NCBI RefSeq assembly: GCF_026745355.1
Contig: NC_079210.1
Span: forward strand, 12,396,523 to 12,460,522
Reading direction: 5' to 3'
DNA: 64,000 nucleotides
Source of the DNA: Beta vulgaris subsp. vulgaris
Lineage: Eukaryota; Streptophyta; Magnoliopsida; Caryophyllales; Amaranthaceae
Of the stretch, positions 34,180 through 46,646 are shown one piece after another. A model generated the notes under the pieces. The model saw nothing but the letters and a program-made list of their open reading frames with translations, searched no databases and was not told the origin of the DNA. A program made the position numbers and the translations under genes. How positions within the stretch are numbered: position 1 is the stretch's first letter; every line of letters begins with the position of its first letter.

Positions 34180-37100
34180 ATTCTCCACCTTGACTTGAAT
34201 TTCTCCAAACACCTCCAATAACACCGAAAAACACCAATCAAAGTCCAGGACTCTAACCCATAGAGGTCTACAACAAGTAAGAGGAGAGACCCACCAAGTT
34301 CACACACAAAATGAACTTAGTGGTTGGTAAAGGCTTTGTCAACATGTCGGATGGATTCTCCTCGGTACGAATCTTCATCAACGTCAACTCGTTTGTATCA
34401 ATGACATTCCAGATGAAGCTGTACTTCACATCAACATGCTTCGTTCTTCTATGGAACATGTTTTAGTTCTTAGCCAAGTGAATGGCACTTTAGCTATCAC
34501 AAAATACGGATAACTCCTTAGAACACGAGCTAATTTCCCCAACCAACATTTGAGCCACTTTGCCTCCTTGAATGCCTCGGTAATCGCCACAAACTCCACT
34601 TACGTAGTTGAAAGAGCTACAACATCTTGTAGCAAAGATTGCCAACTCATCGTCATACCTCCTAAGGTAAACACATAACCCGAAGTTGATTTTCCATCAT
34701 CCAAGTCTCCACCATAATCCGAATCACTAGTGGAAAAATTCAGAAGGGCTGCGCTGAAAAAGGCCTGTAGGGCTGCGCTTCAATAGCAGCCCTTCACTTT
34801 TTAAGTAGGGTTGCGCTACACAACGTAGCCCTTCACAAGGAAGGGCTGCACTTTTACCTAAAAAGCGCAGCCCTTCCTACCAAAAAAAAATTTTTTTTTT
34901 TTGACATTTTTTTACTCATATATTAATCTCACATTTTCTGAATTTTAACATTTGCATTAAACTTTAAAGTAAACCATCCAAATCCAGAAGAGAAGAAATT
35001 ACAGAAGAGAAGAAATTATAGATCTACAATGCAACTAAACCCAAATATACAGAAGAGAAGAAATTATAGATCTACAATGCAACTAAACCCAAAACAAAAA
35101 AAAAAAGAACGAAACGAAAAGGAACAAAAACTAATATACAGAAGAGAAGAAATTACAGATCTGAAAATACAAGAACATTAATCAAAACAAAGATTAAGAA
35201 ATTATAGATCTGAAAATACAAGAACATTAATCAAAAACTGCCTTCTAACATTGAACTAATAATGTTTAAATATGTAAAACAAAACCCTAATACATAATTA
35301 AGGAAATAATAAAATTTGACAATACATAAAATGCCTATTTGGAGCCTTAAACGAACTCGGATGGCTTAAAAAGCCTATACATCACGGCATAGCCTTGAGT
35401 TTGACTCGTTGGCTCGTTCCGCTTCTGAAAAGGTATCACAATAGGCAATCGGACTCCGTCGGCATGATTAGTGCAAATCATTTCAGGCTTTTTGTCGCGT
35501 TTCTGGGAGTTTTTGAGAGAGAAGAAAGGATGATAGAGAAGGAGGAAAGGGAGGAGGGACATGAGAGAGGAGAGAGAAGGAGGAAAAGGGAGGAGGGACG
35601 TGAGAGAGGAGAGAGAAGGAGGGATAATATAATTGACCGAGCGCGCTTAATATTTGAAGCCCGCGAATTTTTTATTTCAAATTTTTTCAAGAAGGGCTGC
35701 GCTTTTCTTCAAAAGCGCAGCCCTACATAACAGAAGGGCCACGCCTTTGAAGAAAAGCGCTGCCCTTCACTTTAAGGGTTGCGCTTGTAGAAATGCGCAG
35801 CCCTTCTGAGTGTGAGAAGGGCTGCGCTTTTAGGAAAAGTGCAGCCCTACTAAGTGAAGTGCTGCGCTTTTTTAAAAAAGCGCAGCCCTTCTGTTATGTA
35901 GGGCTGCGCTTTTAGAAAAAGCGCAGCCCTTCCTTTTTTTTCCCCTAGTGAATCACAATGCCCAATCACACTATTTGCATCTTGGCCGAACTCCAAGCAA
36001 ACATGTGAGGTACCCTTCAAGTACCTTAGAAGCCATTTCAAAGCTTCCCAATGCCCTTTTCCAGACCTTCACATATAACGGCTCACCATGCTCACCGCTT
36101 GAGCAATGTTCGACCTAGAACATACCATGGCATACATCACACTCCAAACGACACTAGTATAATGAATGTGAGCCATTACTCTTTCATCTTCTTCGGATTG
36201 AGGACAAAGCTCCTTTGAGAGCTTGAAGTGAGAACCGAGAGGAGCAAAAACGGGCTTTGAATTATTCATTGAGAATCTCTCAAGAACCTTCTCAGTGTAC
36301 CTTCTTTGGCTAACGTATAACAACCCTTTAGATCGATCTCTCCAAATCTCCATCCTAAGTATCTTGTTGGCTTCACCAAGATTCTTCATATCAAACTCAC
36401 TACTCATAAACTTTTTCAAATTATTGACCTCAATCATATGCTTGCAAGCAACTAACATATCATCAACATAAAGCAAAAGGTAAGGAACCACTTACTTGCT
36501 CTTTGTAATAGACACAACTATCATAGGAGCTTCTTGTGAATTCATGAGCCAATACATATGAATCAAATCGCCTATACCATTGCCTAGGCTATTGCTTCAA
36601 GTCATACAATGACTTCGCCAAATGGCACATATGCTCTTCTTTCCCTTCAACCTCAAAACCTTATGGTTGCTTCAGATTTCCTCCTCCAAGTCCCCATGAA
36701 GGAAAGCTGTCTTAACATCAAATTGGTGTAGCTTCAAGTATTCCATAGCTACCAAGGCAAGCAAAACTCTAATGGACGAGTGCTTCACAACTGAAAACTT
36801 CATGAAAATCAACACCCTCAACTTGAGTGAAACCCCTTGTCCAAACTCTTGCCTTGTAGACAGGACCTCTCGAATCCGGTGTACCCTCTTTTCTCTTGTA
36901 CATCCACTTACTCCTAATGACTTCTTCTTCTTAGATGCAACAACTAACTCTCAATTATTGTTCTTGTGCAAAGACTCCATCTCTTGCATCATTGCCATCA
37001 ACCACTTGCTTGAATTGGGTAGAACAATGCTTCCTTGTAGGAGCAAGGATCATCAAATGTCTCTACCTCATTTGCCACGTTGAGAGCATATTGCACATAG

Positions 37101-38660
37101 TCACACTCCTCAACATATCTTTGAGGAGGCTTGATTTGTCTTCTTTGTCTCTCACAAGCAAGTGTCTTGCGTTTGGTTTGAGGTGAACCCTCAACATGTC
37201 TTTCTTGAGTGAGAGCATCATCATGTGAAGCACTTTCAAGCTTCAGCTTCTCCTTGGTGTCATGAGATGAACCTACATCAATACACATAGAATGTTCCTT
37301 CTCCGGAGTGATCATACATGATTCATCAAACACAACATCTCTAGAAGCTATTACCCTCCTAGATTTTTCACACCAAACTCTATATCCCTTAACCATAGCC
37401 AATTAATACACATTTTCTAGCTCTAGGTTAAAGTTTATCCTCATTTACATGAATGTAGGCCGGACAACCAAACACTTTTAGATTAGAATAATCACAAGGA
37501 GTTCCGAACCATACATCTTAAGGAGATTTATAGTTAAGGGTGGAGTGAGGAGACCGGTTCACCAAATAGCATGTCATTGCAACCGCTTCGGCTCAAAAGA
37601 TCTTCCCCAACTTGATTGACTTATGAGAGCATACATCTGGCCCTCTCTAGGAGAGTCCTATTCGTTCTCTTCGTAACACTTTTTGTTGAGGCCTCCCAAC
37701 ACAAGTCCTATGACGAATAATGCCTTCATCAAAACAATATTTAGTGTACTTCTTTTCTACAAACTCTAGGCCATTGTCGGTTCTCAAAACCTTGATCTTC
37801 GTGTCGGTATTCTTCTTAATAATAGTCTTCCATTGAAGAAACAAATCAAACATACCATCCTTGTGCTTGAGAAAGAAAGACCACACCTTCCTAGAGAAAT
37901 CATCAATTATTGTGAGCAAGTAACTACAACCACCCAAAGAAGTCTTCCTTGAAGGATCCCACAAATCCGAATGGATGTAATCAAGAGGTCCTTTAGTGTT
38001 GTGTATTGTGGGCTTGAAGCTAACTCGCTTGTGTTTACCAAACGCACAATGCCACAAAAGCCAAGGTTGCCAAGCTTCACATTATCTAGCAATCCTTGCT
38101 TGCAAAGTTCGGCCATTCCTTGCTCTCCCATATGACCAGGCCTCAAATGCCAAAGTTTGGTATCATCATCACTCATAGTGCCGGTGGAGACATTAGCCGA
38201 ACCACTAACCATGGAACCTTATAACACATGCAAGCTTCCCATTTTAATGCCCTTCATCAACACAAGTGCACCCCTAATAACATTCAATACTCCACCTTCC
38301 TCTATGTACTTACACCCATTGTTGTTAAGAGTACCAAGAGAGATCAAGCTCTTCAATTCCAGTACATGGCGGACTTTGAACAATGTTCTAACCATGCCAT
38401 CAAACATCGTGATATCAATGGACCCTATGTCATTTGCATGTTGCATTATTTTCCACGGTGACCGTGCCTCCATTGTACTCCTCATATGAGGTAAACATGT
38501 CTTGGTAGGTTGTCACATGAAAAGAACATTCTGAGTCCATTATCAATTCACTCTTGCTCTTGATCCTATCATGAGTAACAACCAATGCACCACTTTTAGC
38601 TTTCGGAATCAACATAGCTTACATCGCCGGAGTTCATGGGTTCCTTGCCTTTCCAGTGCT
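34180..38660 (-). pseudogene. Tork-like pol (protease to RNase H), broken
   Basis: Minus-strand order: protease remnant with DSE where DSG is expected (about 38535-38560), GAG-pre-integrase region (WHLRPGHMGEQGMAELCKQG), integrase core (IDDFSRKVWSFFLKHKD, RTDNGLEF), integrase/RT linker (GYRVWCEKSRRVIASRDVVFDE), RT with YVDD (about 36460), RNase H (MKWLLRYLKGT to the CACTA insertion at 35950, resuming at 34724 with DYGGDLDDGKSTSGY), and the tail RTEENPSDMLTKPLPTTKF (34380-34300). There are stops and frameshifts throughout; the first part of RT is poorly preserved. Confidence 0.85.
34725..35950. mobile_element. non-autonomous CACTA transposon
   Basis: 1226 bp, beginning CACTAGTGGAAAAATTC and ending with the inverse TTTTTCCCCTAGTG, flanked by AAT (34722-34724 and 35951-35953). 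Both ends are dense in the subterminal word GGGCTGCGCTTTT and its inverse AAAAGCGCAGCCC, arranged as many small hairpins. The middle has ~57-bp direct repeats (about 34985-35100) and a GA-rich tract. A minus-strand stretch (35562-35347) ending RLFKPSEFV might be a captured or terminal exon; I cannot name it. It inserted in the RNase H of the Tork-like element. Confidence 0.92.
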
Positions 38661-38689
38661 AACTATTCCCTTATTGCATGTTTTTCAAC

Positions 38690-39442
38690 TTGTAGCATTC
38701 GGACTTGATGTGCCCTTTAGATGACAATAATTACAAGTCTTGTGCCTATTAGAATTGAGCTTCTTTGACTTAGAGCGCCCCCTATTCTTACCACCATTAC
38801 CACATTGACTAGTGGATGTAACATCATTTGATCTACCCCTAACAAACAAGCCATCACTAGAGTTTGATTATTTAGATGTCAATTAATTATCAATCAACTC
38901 CATTTGTTTAAAAGCGTCTATAACATCATCAACACTCAAATTATCTCTACCATACAAGATAGTTTCCCTAAAATGTTTGTATGAAAATGGTAATGAACAC
39001 AACCAAATGACTAAATCTTCATTATCCAAAGTCACATCAAATTTTGAAGATCCATAACAATAGAATAAAACTCATCTAAATGAGACTTGAGAGAATTATC
39101 TTCCTCAAATCGAAGGTCATACAATCTACTCTTGAGTAGAATTCGGTTGGTGTCACTCTTTGCCATGTAAAGAGACTCCAACTTCAACCATAGACCTGCC
39201 GTCAAGTCCTCCTTAGCAACTTCTCTCAATACCTCATTCAAGAGGCAAAGTTGTATAGCCGATAAGGCCTTCATATCCACTTCTTCCCATTTCTCTTCGG
39301 TCATAGTAGTAGGTTTCTTCACCTTACCCTCAAGAGCCTTGTGAACACCATTTTCAATCAAGATTGCCTTCATCTTCACTTGCCATAGTCCAAAGTCGAT
39401 GGACCTATCAAACTTCTCAATATCAAGCTTCATTGTTGACAT
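38690..39442 (-). pseudogene. Tork-like gag with CCHC knuckle
   Basis: This starts MSTMKLDIEKFDRSIDFGLW at 39442, the usual start of Tnt1-type polyproteins. It continues through ALSAIQLCLLNEVLREVA and LWLKLESLYMAKS to 39032. After a break it ends in the knuckle CNYCHLKGHIKSEC (about 38695-38740; C-x2-C-x4-H-x4-C). Confidence 0.88.
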
Positions 39443-40323
39443 ATTCTTCAGAGAAATAAAATAGAAACCTCCTAAATCTTAAGCTCTGATACCAATTGTT
39501 AGAAATAAATGTAAAACTAGGACCTAGGATTTGCTAGTTAACTTCAGTTTAACAATAAATGCAAAGTTGTAAGATAAATGAGGAAAGGAAGCAATAAAGA
39601 GAGACAAAGATTTAACGTGTTTCAATTAACTTGACCTATATCCACAAGCAAGAACCTTTGAGTTTTCTTTAGCCTCTCTAATGAGGAATCACAATAGAGA
39701 AGAAGAAGAAAGTGAGGAGAGAGAGAGAGTTATATTTTGTGGCTAATTTGAATCTTAGGGTTCTAAATCACTTTAAAATGTCTTATATATGACCTCCTAA
39801 AGTTTAAAAAATGACCCAAAATCCAAAACAAAGAACTCCGGAAAATCCGAATTAAAATCACGAAAATCGCGAAACAAGGCTAGCTGCTCGATCGCCCGAT
39901 GCAGGTTTTCCCAAGTAGTGGTTCTGCCTTGAATGTAGAATTTTTGGAGCGAGCTAGGCCTGCACGAGCACCAGAACCCCCCCCCCCTACCTGGGCTGCT
40001 GGTGAAACAAGTTCGAATTTCTCTCCTTTTCTTCTTCGCCAAGAAAATCAAGGCACAATATAACACTCACAATAAGGCAAAACTGATGCACGTTGTGGTG
40101 GATGGATTTGGAGGAGGTTCTAACAAACCGAATGCATCTTGCTTTTTATAAATTAGTTGTAACTTTTAGTAAAAGAGTATGTCATTATAAGACATAATAA
40201 AAACATACTCATACTCAACCCCATTTACTTGAACTATACGACACGTAGTGACCATTTAGTCGATAATCAACTCAAAATCCCAAAATCCCACAAAATGGCA
40301 CAAAATGTCAATTTTGAAAATTA

Positions 40324-40523
40324 ATTCCTCTGTTTCTAAATAAGTGCAACATTTCTCATTTTAGAAAATGTCACAATAAGTCCAACATAGCTCAAAATGT
40401 AAAGTTTTTTTTCATTTACAGAAATGCCATTACATAACTTTCCAACAACTTAATTGATTTACTATCTACCAAACTAAACAAACTAATTAATCAACTCACC
40501 CAAATCTCCACTCATCTCAACCA

Positions 40524-40572
<49 letters not shown>

Positions 40573-41471
40573 ATCTCCCAGCTCTCTCTCTATCTCTCTC
40601 CTCAACTAAACCCAACACTCTCTCTCCTCAATTCAACCCACCACGCACTCTCTCTCCTCAACCCAACTCAACCACCCAACAAACCACCAACCACCAACAC
40701 TACTAAGTACCAACCTAACACCATGACCAACTCGACACTAGTACCGGCAGCCCTTCACCGACGATACAACCTTCCCTTCACCCACATTATTGTCCTCGCA
40801 ATATCCCCATGCGCCGGTCTATTCTCTGCCTACATCCTCGACTCCCTCCACTTCACCCCAGCGACATTATCCGCCACGTGACTCTCCCTCCTCTTTCTCC
40901 TAGACCCTCTTCTTTTTCTCTACCTCCTTCGCGTTCTCCAGATCCCCTTCTTCGTGACTCTCCCTCATGCTCTTCCAAATCTGGGGTGTTGGTTTGTTGG
41001 TGCCGGTGGAAGGTATTGGTTTCGTGGGTGGGGGACGGAAAATGAGGTGTTTTCGATCAACTTAACCAAAAAAACCTAGATCTACAAGTTTTCGGTGGTT
41101 TTGGGCGTGATGTCGAAGGGGAGAATATTGGATTTGGGGTGGGGGAGGAAAAATGGGTGTATTCCGGTAGGCAAGTTTAGGGCAAGGTGGTTTTTCGGTG
41201 AGCAGGTTTTGGGCAGGGTGATTTTTCGGTAGGCAGGGGGTATGATGCTTTCCTGTGGTAGTGGCGGTGGCCGACAGTGGTGGCGTTCTTGTGGTGGAAG
41301 GCAGGTGGAAGGTGTTGGGGATATAAAATTGTTGATTCGGTAATTAGCATAGATTTTTTATTTAATTAAGTTGTCTAATTCTCTTTTAAGTGTGGTCTCC
41401 AACTTTCTCTCTCTAGGTGCATTGGTATGTGTGGCATTTCTCTATTTGCACGTATTTAGAAACGGAGGAAG
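40324..41471. mobile_element. large Stowaway/mariner-related non-autonomous element
   Basis: The left end ATTCCTCTGTTTCTAAATAAG and the right end (inverse of CTTCCTCCGTTTCTAAATAC) match over about 25 bp. It is flanked by TA at 40322-40323 and 41472-41473. At 1.15 kb it is larger than a standard Stowaway MITE. It contains a (CT)n tract (about 40527-40568), a CCCAACTCAACC-rich stretch and a GGTTTTCGGTGGGCAGG-type stretch. Open stretches inside (40809-41045, 41371-41631) show no transposase motif. Confidence 0.65.
40527..40568. repeat. (CT)n microsatellite
   Basis: About 20 CT dinucleotides followed by CTATCTCTATCT. Confidence 0.95.
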
Positions 41472-41829
41472 TATTTCACAATTTCCTTTCTTTTCTCTTG
41501 ATGAAATGAACGATGGAAAGCTGGTCCGATATATGCTACTCTCCTATGAAAGACAACTCTTCGGTGTTGACACAAAATTCGATTTTCCTAATATTTTCGG
41601 CAAGTTCATCGATGAAGGAAAACAAGTTTAGCCTTGTATTTTCCTTTTTCTAAGTCATCTACGTCGATTTAGAGTTTCCAACTTTCATTCTTGCACGTAC
41701 AGGTGGATTGAATAATTGGAATACCATCTATCTCAAGCTTCTTCTTGCAAAGTCTGTTAGCAGAAGCAACTCATGTTTCCTTGAAAAATCAAGGAAGAAA
41801 AGGGTTTATTATCTATATAAATATATTAA

Positions 41830-41912
41830 GTGAAAGTATTGGGTCAGACCGTCTGACCCAATAGCTTCCGTCGGACGGGCCTGGCCATCAAAAACGCGCG
41901 GACTTTCCTTTT
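41830..41912 (+). repeat. left terminal inverted repeat of the MULE
   Basis: It starts GTGAAAGTATTGGGTCAGAC. Within it is the palindrome GGGTCAGA-CCG-TCTGACCC (41841-41859; only the second base of the loop is the axis), then GTCGGACGGGC, and further in ACGCGCGGACTTT. The right end has the same order of blocks. Confidence 0.85.
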
Positions 41913-42170
41913 TTTTGTTGATCAGCAGTTTTGTTTATTTTTAGAAAAAACATATAACGGTTATTAGGTCATTATCTTTTTTCGATTTTGAAACTGTTTT
42001 TTGGATTTCTACTTGATTCTCGCTAGTTTTAAAACTGATTCTTCTTCATTTCAAAGAAACCGATATATTATTTACTGATTATTTCTAGAATTTTTCTGCT
42101 CCTCTGCTTCTCTGCTGTTGAAACTTAGTGTGTTTTTTTGTTCGTAATCCATTACGTTTGCATCGCAAAT

Positions 42171-45100
42171 ATGGTGAAGAGGATTAGGAATGATGATTCT
42201 AGGTATAATTTCGTTTGTTTTTGCTGCAAATTTTTTTTTGTTTTCAAAATTTGAGCGTTTTTGTTGTTGTAATTGTAATGTAGCCCGAAGTCGAAGAAGG
42301 TGAAGAGTCTTGGATCTTCAGGAAAAATTTTGGCAGTGTCTACTGCTGGGAAGAAGAAAGAGAAAGATGGTGATTATGATCCAAGGTAGATTTCAAGTTC
42401 TTAGAGTAGTTTAGATATTTTTTTTTTCTATTTTTGAATGTTTTCAGTTTATCAGAGTATTTATTTCATGTTTTTAGGCTTTGTGTTTCAGTTTTTGTTG
42501 TTTTATACACATGTTTTCAGTTGTTGTTGTTTTTCAGTTGATATTTATATATTCTTTCAGTTGATTATAATATTCTTTCAGTTGCTACTTGTATTCTTTT
42601 AGTTGATGTTGTTTTCAGTTGATATTTATATTCCTTCAGTTGATTCTTGTATTGTTTCAGTTGATTCTTATATTCTTTCAGTTGATTTTGTTTAGCAAAT
42701 AAGTCTAACTGAAGAGCAAATAAGTCTAAGTGAAGAGTTAATAAGTCTAACTGAAAAACTAAATAAGTTTAACTGAAAATTAAATAAGTCTAAGTGAATC
42801 AGTCTAACAGAAGAGTAAATAAGTCTAACTGAAGAGAAAATAAGTCTAACTGAAATGTAAATAAGTCTAACTGAACACTTAATAAGTCTAACTGAATCAG
42901 TCTAACTGAAGAGTAAATAAGTCTAACGGAAGAGTAAATAAGTCTAACTGAAGCGTAAATTAGTCTAACTGAAGAGTTAATAAGTCCAACTGAAAACTAA
43001 ATAAGTCTAACTAAAATCTAAATAAGTCTAACTGAAAACTAAATAAGCCTAACTGAAAACTAAATAAGTCTATCTGAAAAACAAACAAGTCTATCTGAAG
43101 CACTATATAGACTAGCTGAAAAACGAACAAGTCTATCTGAAGCACTTATATACTAGCTGAAAAACGAACAAGTCTATCTGAAGCACTTCTATACTAGCTG
43201 AAAACGAACAAGTCTATCTGAAGCACTTTATACACTACTGAAAAACGAACAAGTCTATCTGAAGCACTTTATATACTAGCTGAAAAACGAACAAGTCTAT
43301 CTGAAGCACTTTATATACTAGCTGAAAACGAACAAGTGTATCTGAAGCACTATATTGACTAACTGATAAAAGAAACAAGTCTAACTGAAGTAATGTAAAT
43401 TTTCAATGAAAATTTTAAGTGATTAATAGAATGAAATGAAAGATAATTATACTAAATGAAATAATAAGGACTAGCTGATAAAGCAACAAGTTTAAGTGAA
43501 GCACAATAATGAAGTTACTTTGAATGACTGTAGAGACTATCTGAGAAACAAACAAGTCTAACTGAAGCACTATATAGACTATCTGAAAAATAACAAGTCT
43601 AACTGAAGCACTATATAGACTAGCTGAAAAATAAACAAGTCTAACTGAAGCACTATATAGACTATCTGAAAAACAAATAAGTCTAACTGAAGCACTATGT
43701 AGACTAGCTAAAAATAACAAGGCTACTTGAAGCACAACAAATACTAGCTGAAAAATAAAGAAGTTACTTTGAAGGACTGTAAAGATAACTGAAAAATAAA
43801 CTAGTCTAACTGAAGCACAATCTATATAAGCTGAAATGCAAACAAGTCTAACTGAAGCACTATATAGACTATCTGAAACACAAAGAAGTCTAACTGAAGA
43901 CATATATAGACTACCTTAAAAATAATCTAGGCTATTGTTTCAGTTGATGGTGGTCTGCTTTTAGTTGATGTTGGTATTTTTTCAGTTGATCTTTGTATTT
44001 TTTCAGTTGATGCTGTTTTTTTTTCAGTTAGTTTTATTGTTTGATTAAACTTTCTTTCTTTCAGATGTGATAAATCCTTGTCTAAGAAGAAAGGCAAATC
44101 TGATTTATCACCAATCAAGTTTTCATTTTCAAGATCTAATCCCGATCAACAGAAAGACACATTTGATAGATCGTATGTTTTTTTCATTATTCTCCTTTTA
44201 TATTATATGATTGTGTTTTTTTTTTATGTTTTAAAGTTATTTTTGTTCACTTTTGTTAGGAATTTCACTGAGCAAGAAATAAAGTCAATTAATCTACAAG
44301 TATTGTCAGACTATTCCCATTTAAATGAAGTGGTTAGTAATTTGAGTGATGAGCAAAAAAGAGACATTAGGGATATTGGGTTTGGGAGTCTCTTAGATAT
44401 TAGGATAAAGAAGTTTTGTCCTAATCTGAATTTGGAGGTGTTGTTAAATTACAATGCATCTGGAATGATGTTTTCAACAAAGAATGGTAAACTGATTTTT
44501 AATAAGTTTACCATTAGTGATGTTTTGGGGTTACCTGTGTCAGATAGAGCAGTAGAGGTTATAGATGATGACGCCTTTAGGAGGAAAGGTAGTCAGATAG
44601 AGGCTGGAAGTGCCAGGAAGGATTGGCATAGGTTTCTTGGTATTTCTGATCCCAAGAAGGTATATATTGGTAGAAAAAATTGGGATGATTTGTTTAAGAA
44701 ATATGAATCCGGGGATGATTTCAAGAAGTTATTTGTTATCTTTTCGTTGTCCAAGCTTCTATGTCCTATAGCTGATTTAGGGCCTGTGCTGAAATGTGCC
44801 AAGAGTTTAGAAGATGATCATGCAATTTCAAGTTATGACTGGTGTGGATATATATTGAGAAGTCTTTGTGCTGCTGTTTTGGACTGTCATCAGTCTATTA
44901 TGATTAAGAAGATTGAGCTTGGACAGAAGAAAGTATCATTCAAGCTTGGGATGCGTCAGCGCTTTGACTCTTGCTGTTATTCACAACTTCAAGTGTCGTA
45001 ATCTGGATTATTCAAATGTCAGTAAGCCATTTATCAGTTATTGGCAGGATGAGAAGGATTTGACTGATGTTGTGAAGCAGTTTGAGATCAACATGGATTT

Positions 45101-46615
45101 TATTCTGCCGGTGAAGCGTGAAAAACAGAAGGTTGAGTTTAAAACTCCCAGTGTTAGTGTTGCTAGTAGGAAGTCTGGTTCTCCTATAATTAAGGTGGTT
45201 GAGGGTCCATCACCTTCAACTAGGCAGCTTATCATGGATCTTCCTCATAGTTTGATGACTGATGAGGAAATAGATGCTCTTGATGTTCCTGTGAGTTTCA
45301 TTTATTTATGTTTTTATTTTTTTTACTCTTGAACTCTAAGTGAAGACTGTTGACCTCTAACTGAAATAATGTCAGTTCTAGCTGAAGAGCAAATAAGTCT
45401 AACTTAAAAGTAAAGAAGTGTAACTTAGAAATAAAGAAGTCTAACTGAAACTATGTAACTGAAGAGTTAATAAGTCTAACTGAAAATTATATTAGTCTAA
45501 CTGAAAACTTAATAAGTCTAACTTAGAAGTAAATAAGTCTAGCTGAGAAGTAAATAAGTCTAACTGAAAATTAAAGAAGTCTAACTGAAGAGTACATAAG
45601 TCTAACTGAAAACTAAAAAAGTCTAACTGAAGAGTACATAAGTCTAACTGAAGAGTACATAAGTCTAACTGAAAAGTAAATAAGTCTAACTGAAAACTAA
45701 ATAAGTCTATCTGGAAACTAAATTAGTGTAACTGAAAACTAAATAAGTTTATTTATATTTCATTTAAGTTTTCATTTGATAGTTTGATTCTTTCAGATGG
45801 TCCTTATTTTTTGTTTATGTTGTTTCTGTGTCATCATCATATTGATTTGTTTGTTTATTCTATTTTGCTCTTTTAATTGAAGGAATATGTGAAGAACATG
45901 CACAAGTTGAAGAGGAATGCGCTTGCATTCTGTCAAGTGAATTTGGAGATTGCCCAGAATATTCGGGAGGAAGGCGAGAAGCTGTCTCAAGACAGTATTT
46001 CTCTGGATGATAGTGAAGTATTTAACCCAGATTTTCTGAGTCAAATTGACGACATATGCAAGCGTCATTTGGAAGCGAAAGACAGTGCAAACAAAGTTGA
46101 TCCTACAATTTCACTATTGGTGAAGCGGCCTGTTGAATTGGAGTTTGGAAGAATTGAAAATGTTCCTGATTTGGATTCTGGTGTTCATGGAGTTGATTTG
46201 AAAGAAGGAAGTAAGTTCCTTTCATTATATTATTTTCATGTTGTAGTTTTGTAATCTGGTTGGAATAAAAATTTTAGACTCTAAGTGAAAGAAATGTTTA
46301 ACTGAAGAAGTGAAATAGCTAACTTTGATACTCTAACTGAAAGAATAAAAGACCAACTGAAAACTTTGACAGTCTAACTGAAATAATATGAGCACCAGCT
46401 GAAAATGAGATGAATACTAAATGAATTTTTTCAATTCACTTAAGTTTTCATTTGATTGCTGGATTTTTTCAGTTTATTTTTTTTTTCATCTGTTGGAAAC
46501 ATTGTTTCAGTTTATGTGTATTTAGTTGTTTTTTTATGTTTTGAATGAAGATGATGAAAAAGAAGGAGAGGAGGATGAGAAGAAGATGAATGCTGATGAT
46601 GATCAGCATAAAGAA

Positions 46616-46646
<31 letters not shown>

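Larger units (their letters stand above)
33688..40065 (-). mobile_element. Tork/Tnt1-like Ty1/copia retrotransposon with a CACTA insertion
   Basis: The LTRs are 33688-34179 (492 bp) and 39497-40065 (569 bp), both TG...CA, in minus orientation. The primer-binding site TGGTATCAGAGC is at 39494-39483 and the polypurine tract AAGGTGGAGAAT at about 34193-34180. The right LTR has about 75 bp that the left lacks. The flanks (TTAAT on the left, CTCAC on the right) do not form a duplication, so this may be a recombinant or rearranged copy. Pol has many breaks. A CACTA element (34725-35950) sits in the RNase H. Confidence 0.88.

Noticed and set aside
43415..43903. 162-residue minus-strand open frame rich in Ser/Val/Phe
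   Set aside because: It is the translation of the CTAACTGAA tandem array; the periodic peptide reflects the DNA repeat. The same applies to open frames at 52009-52200, 52305-52502 and 51096-51305.
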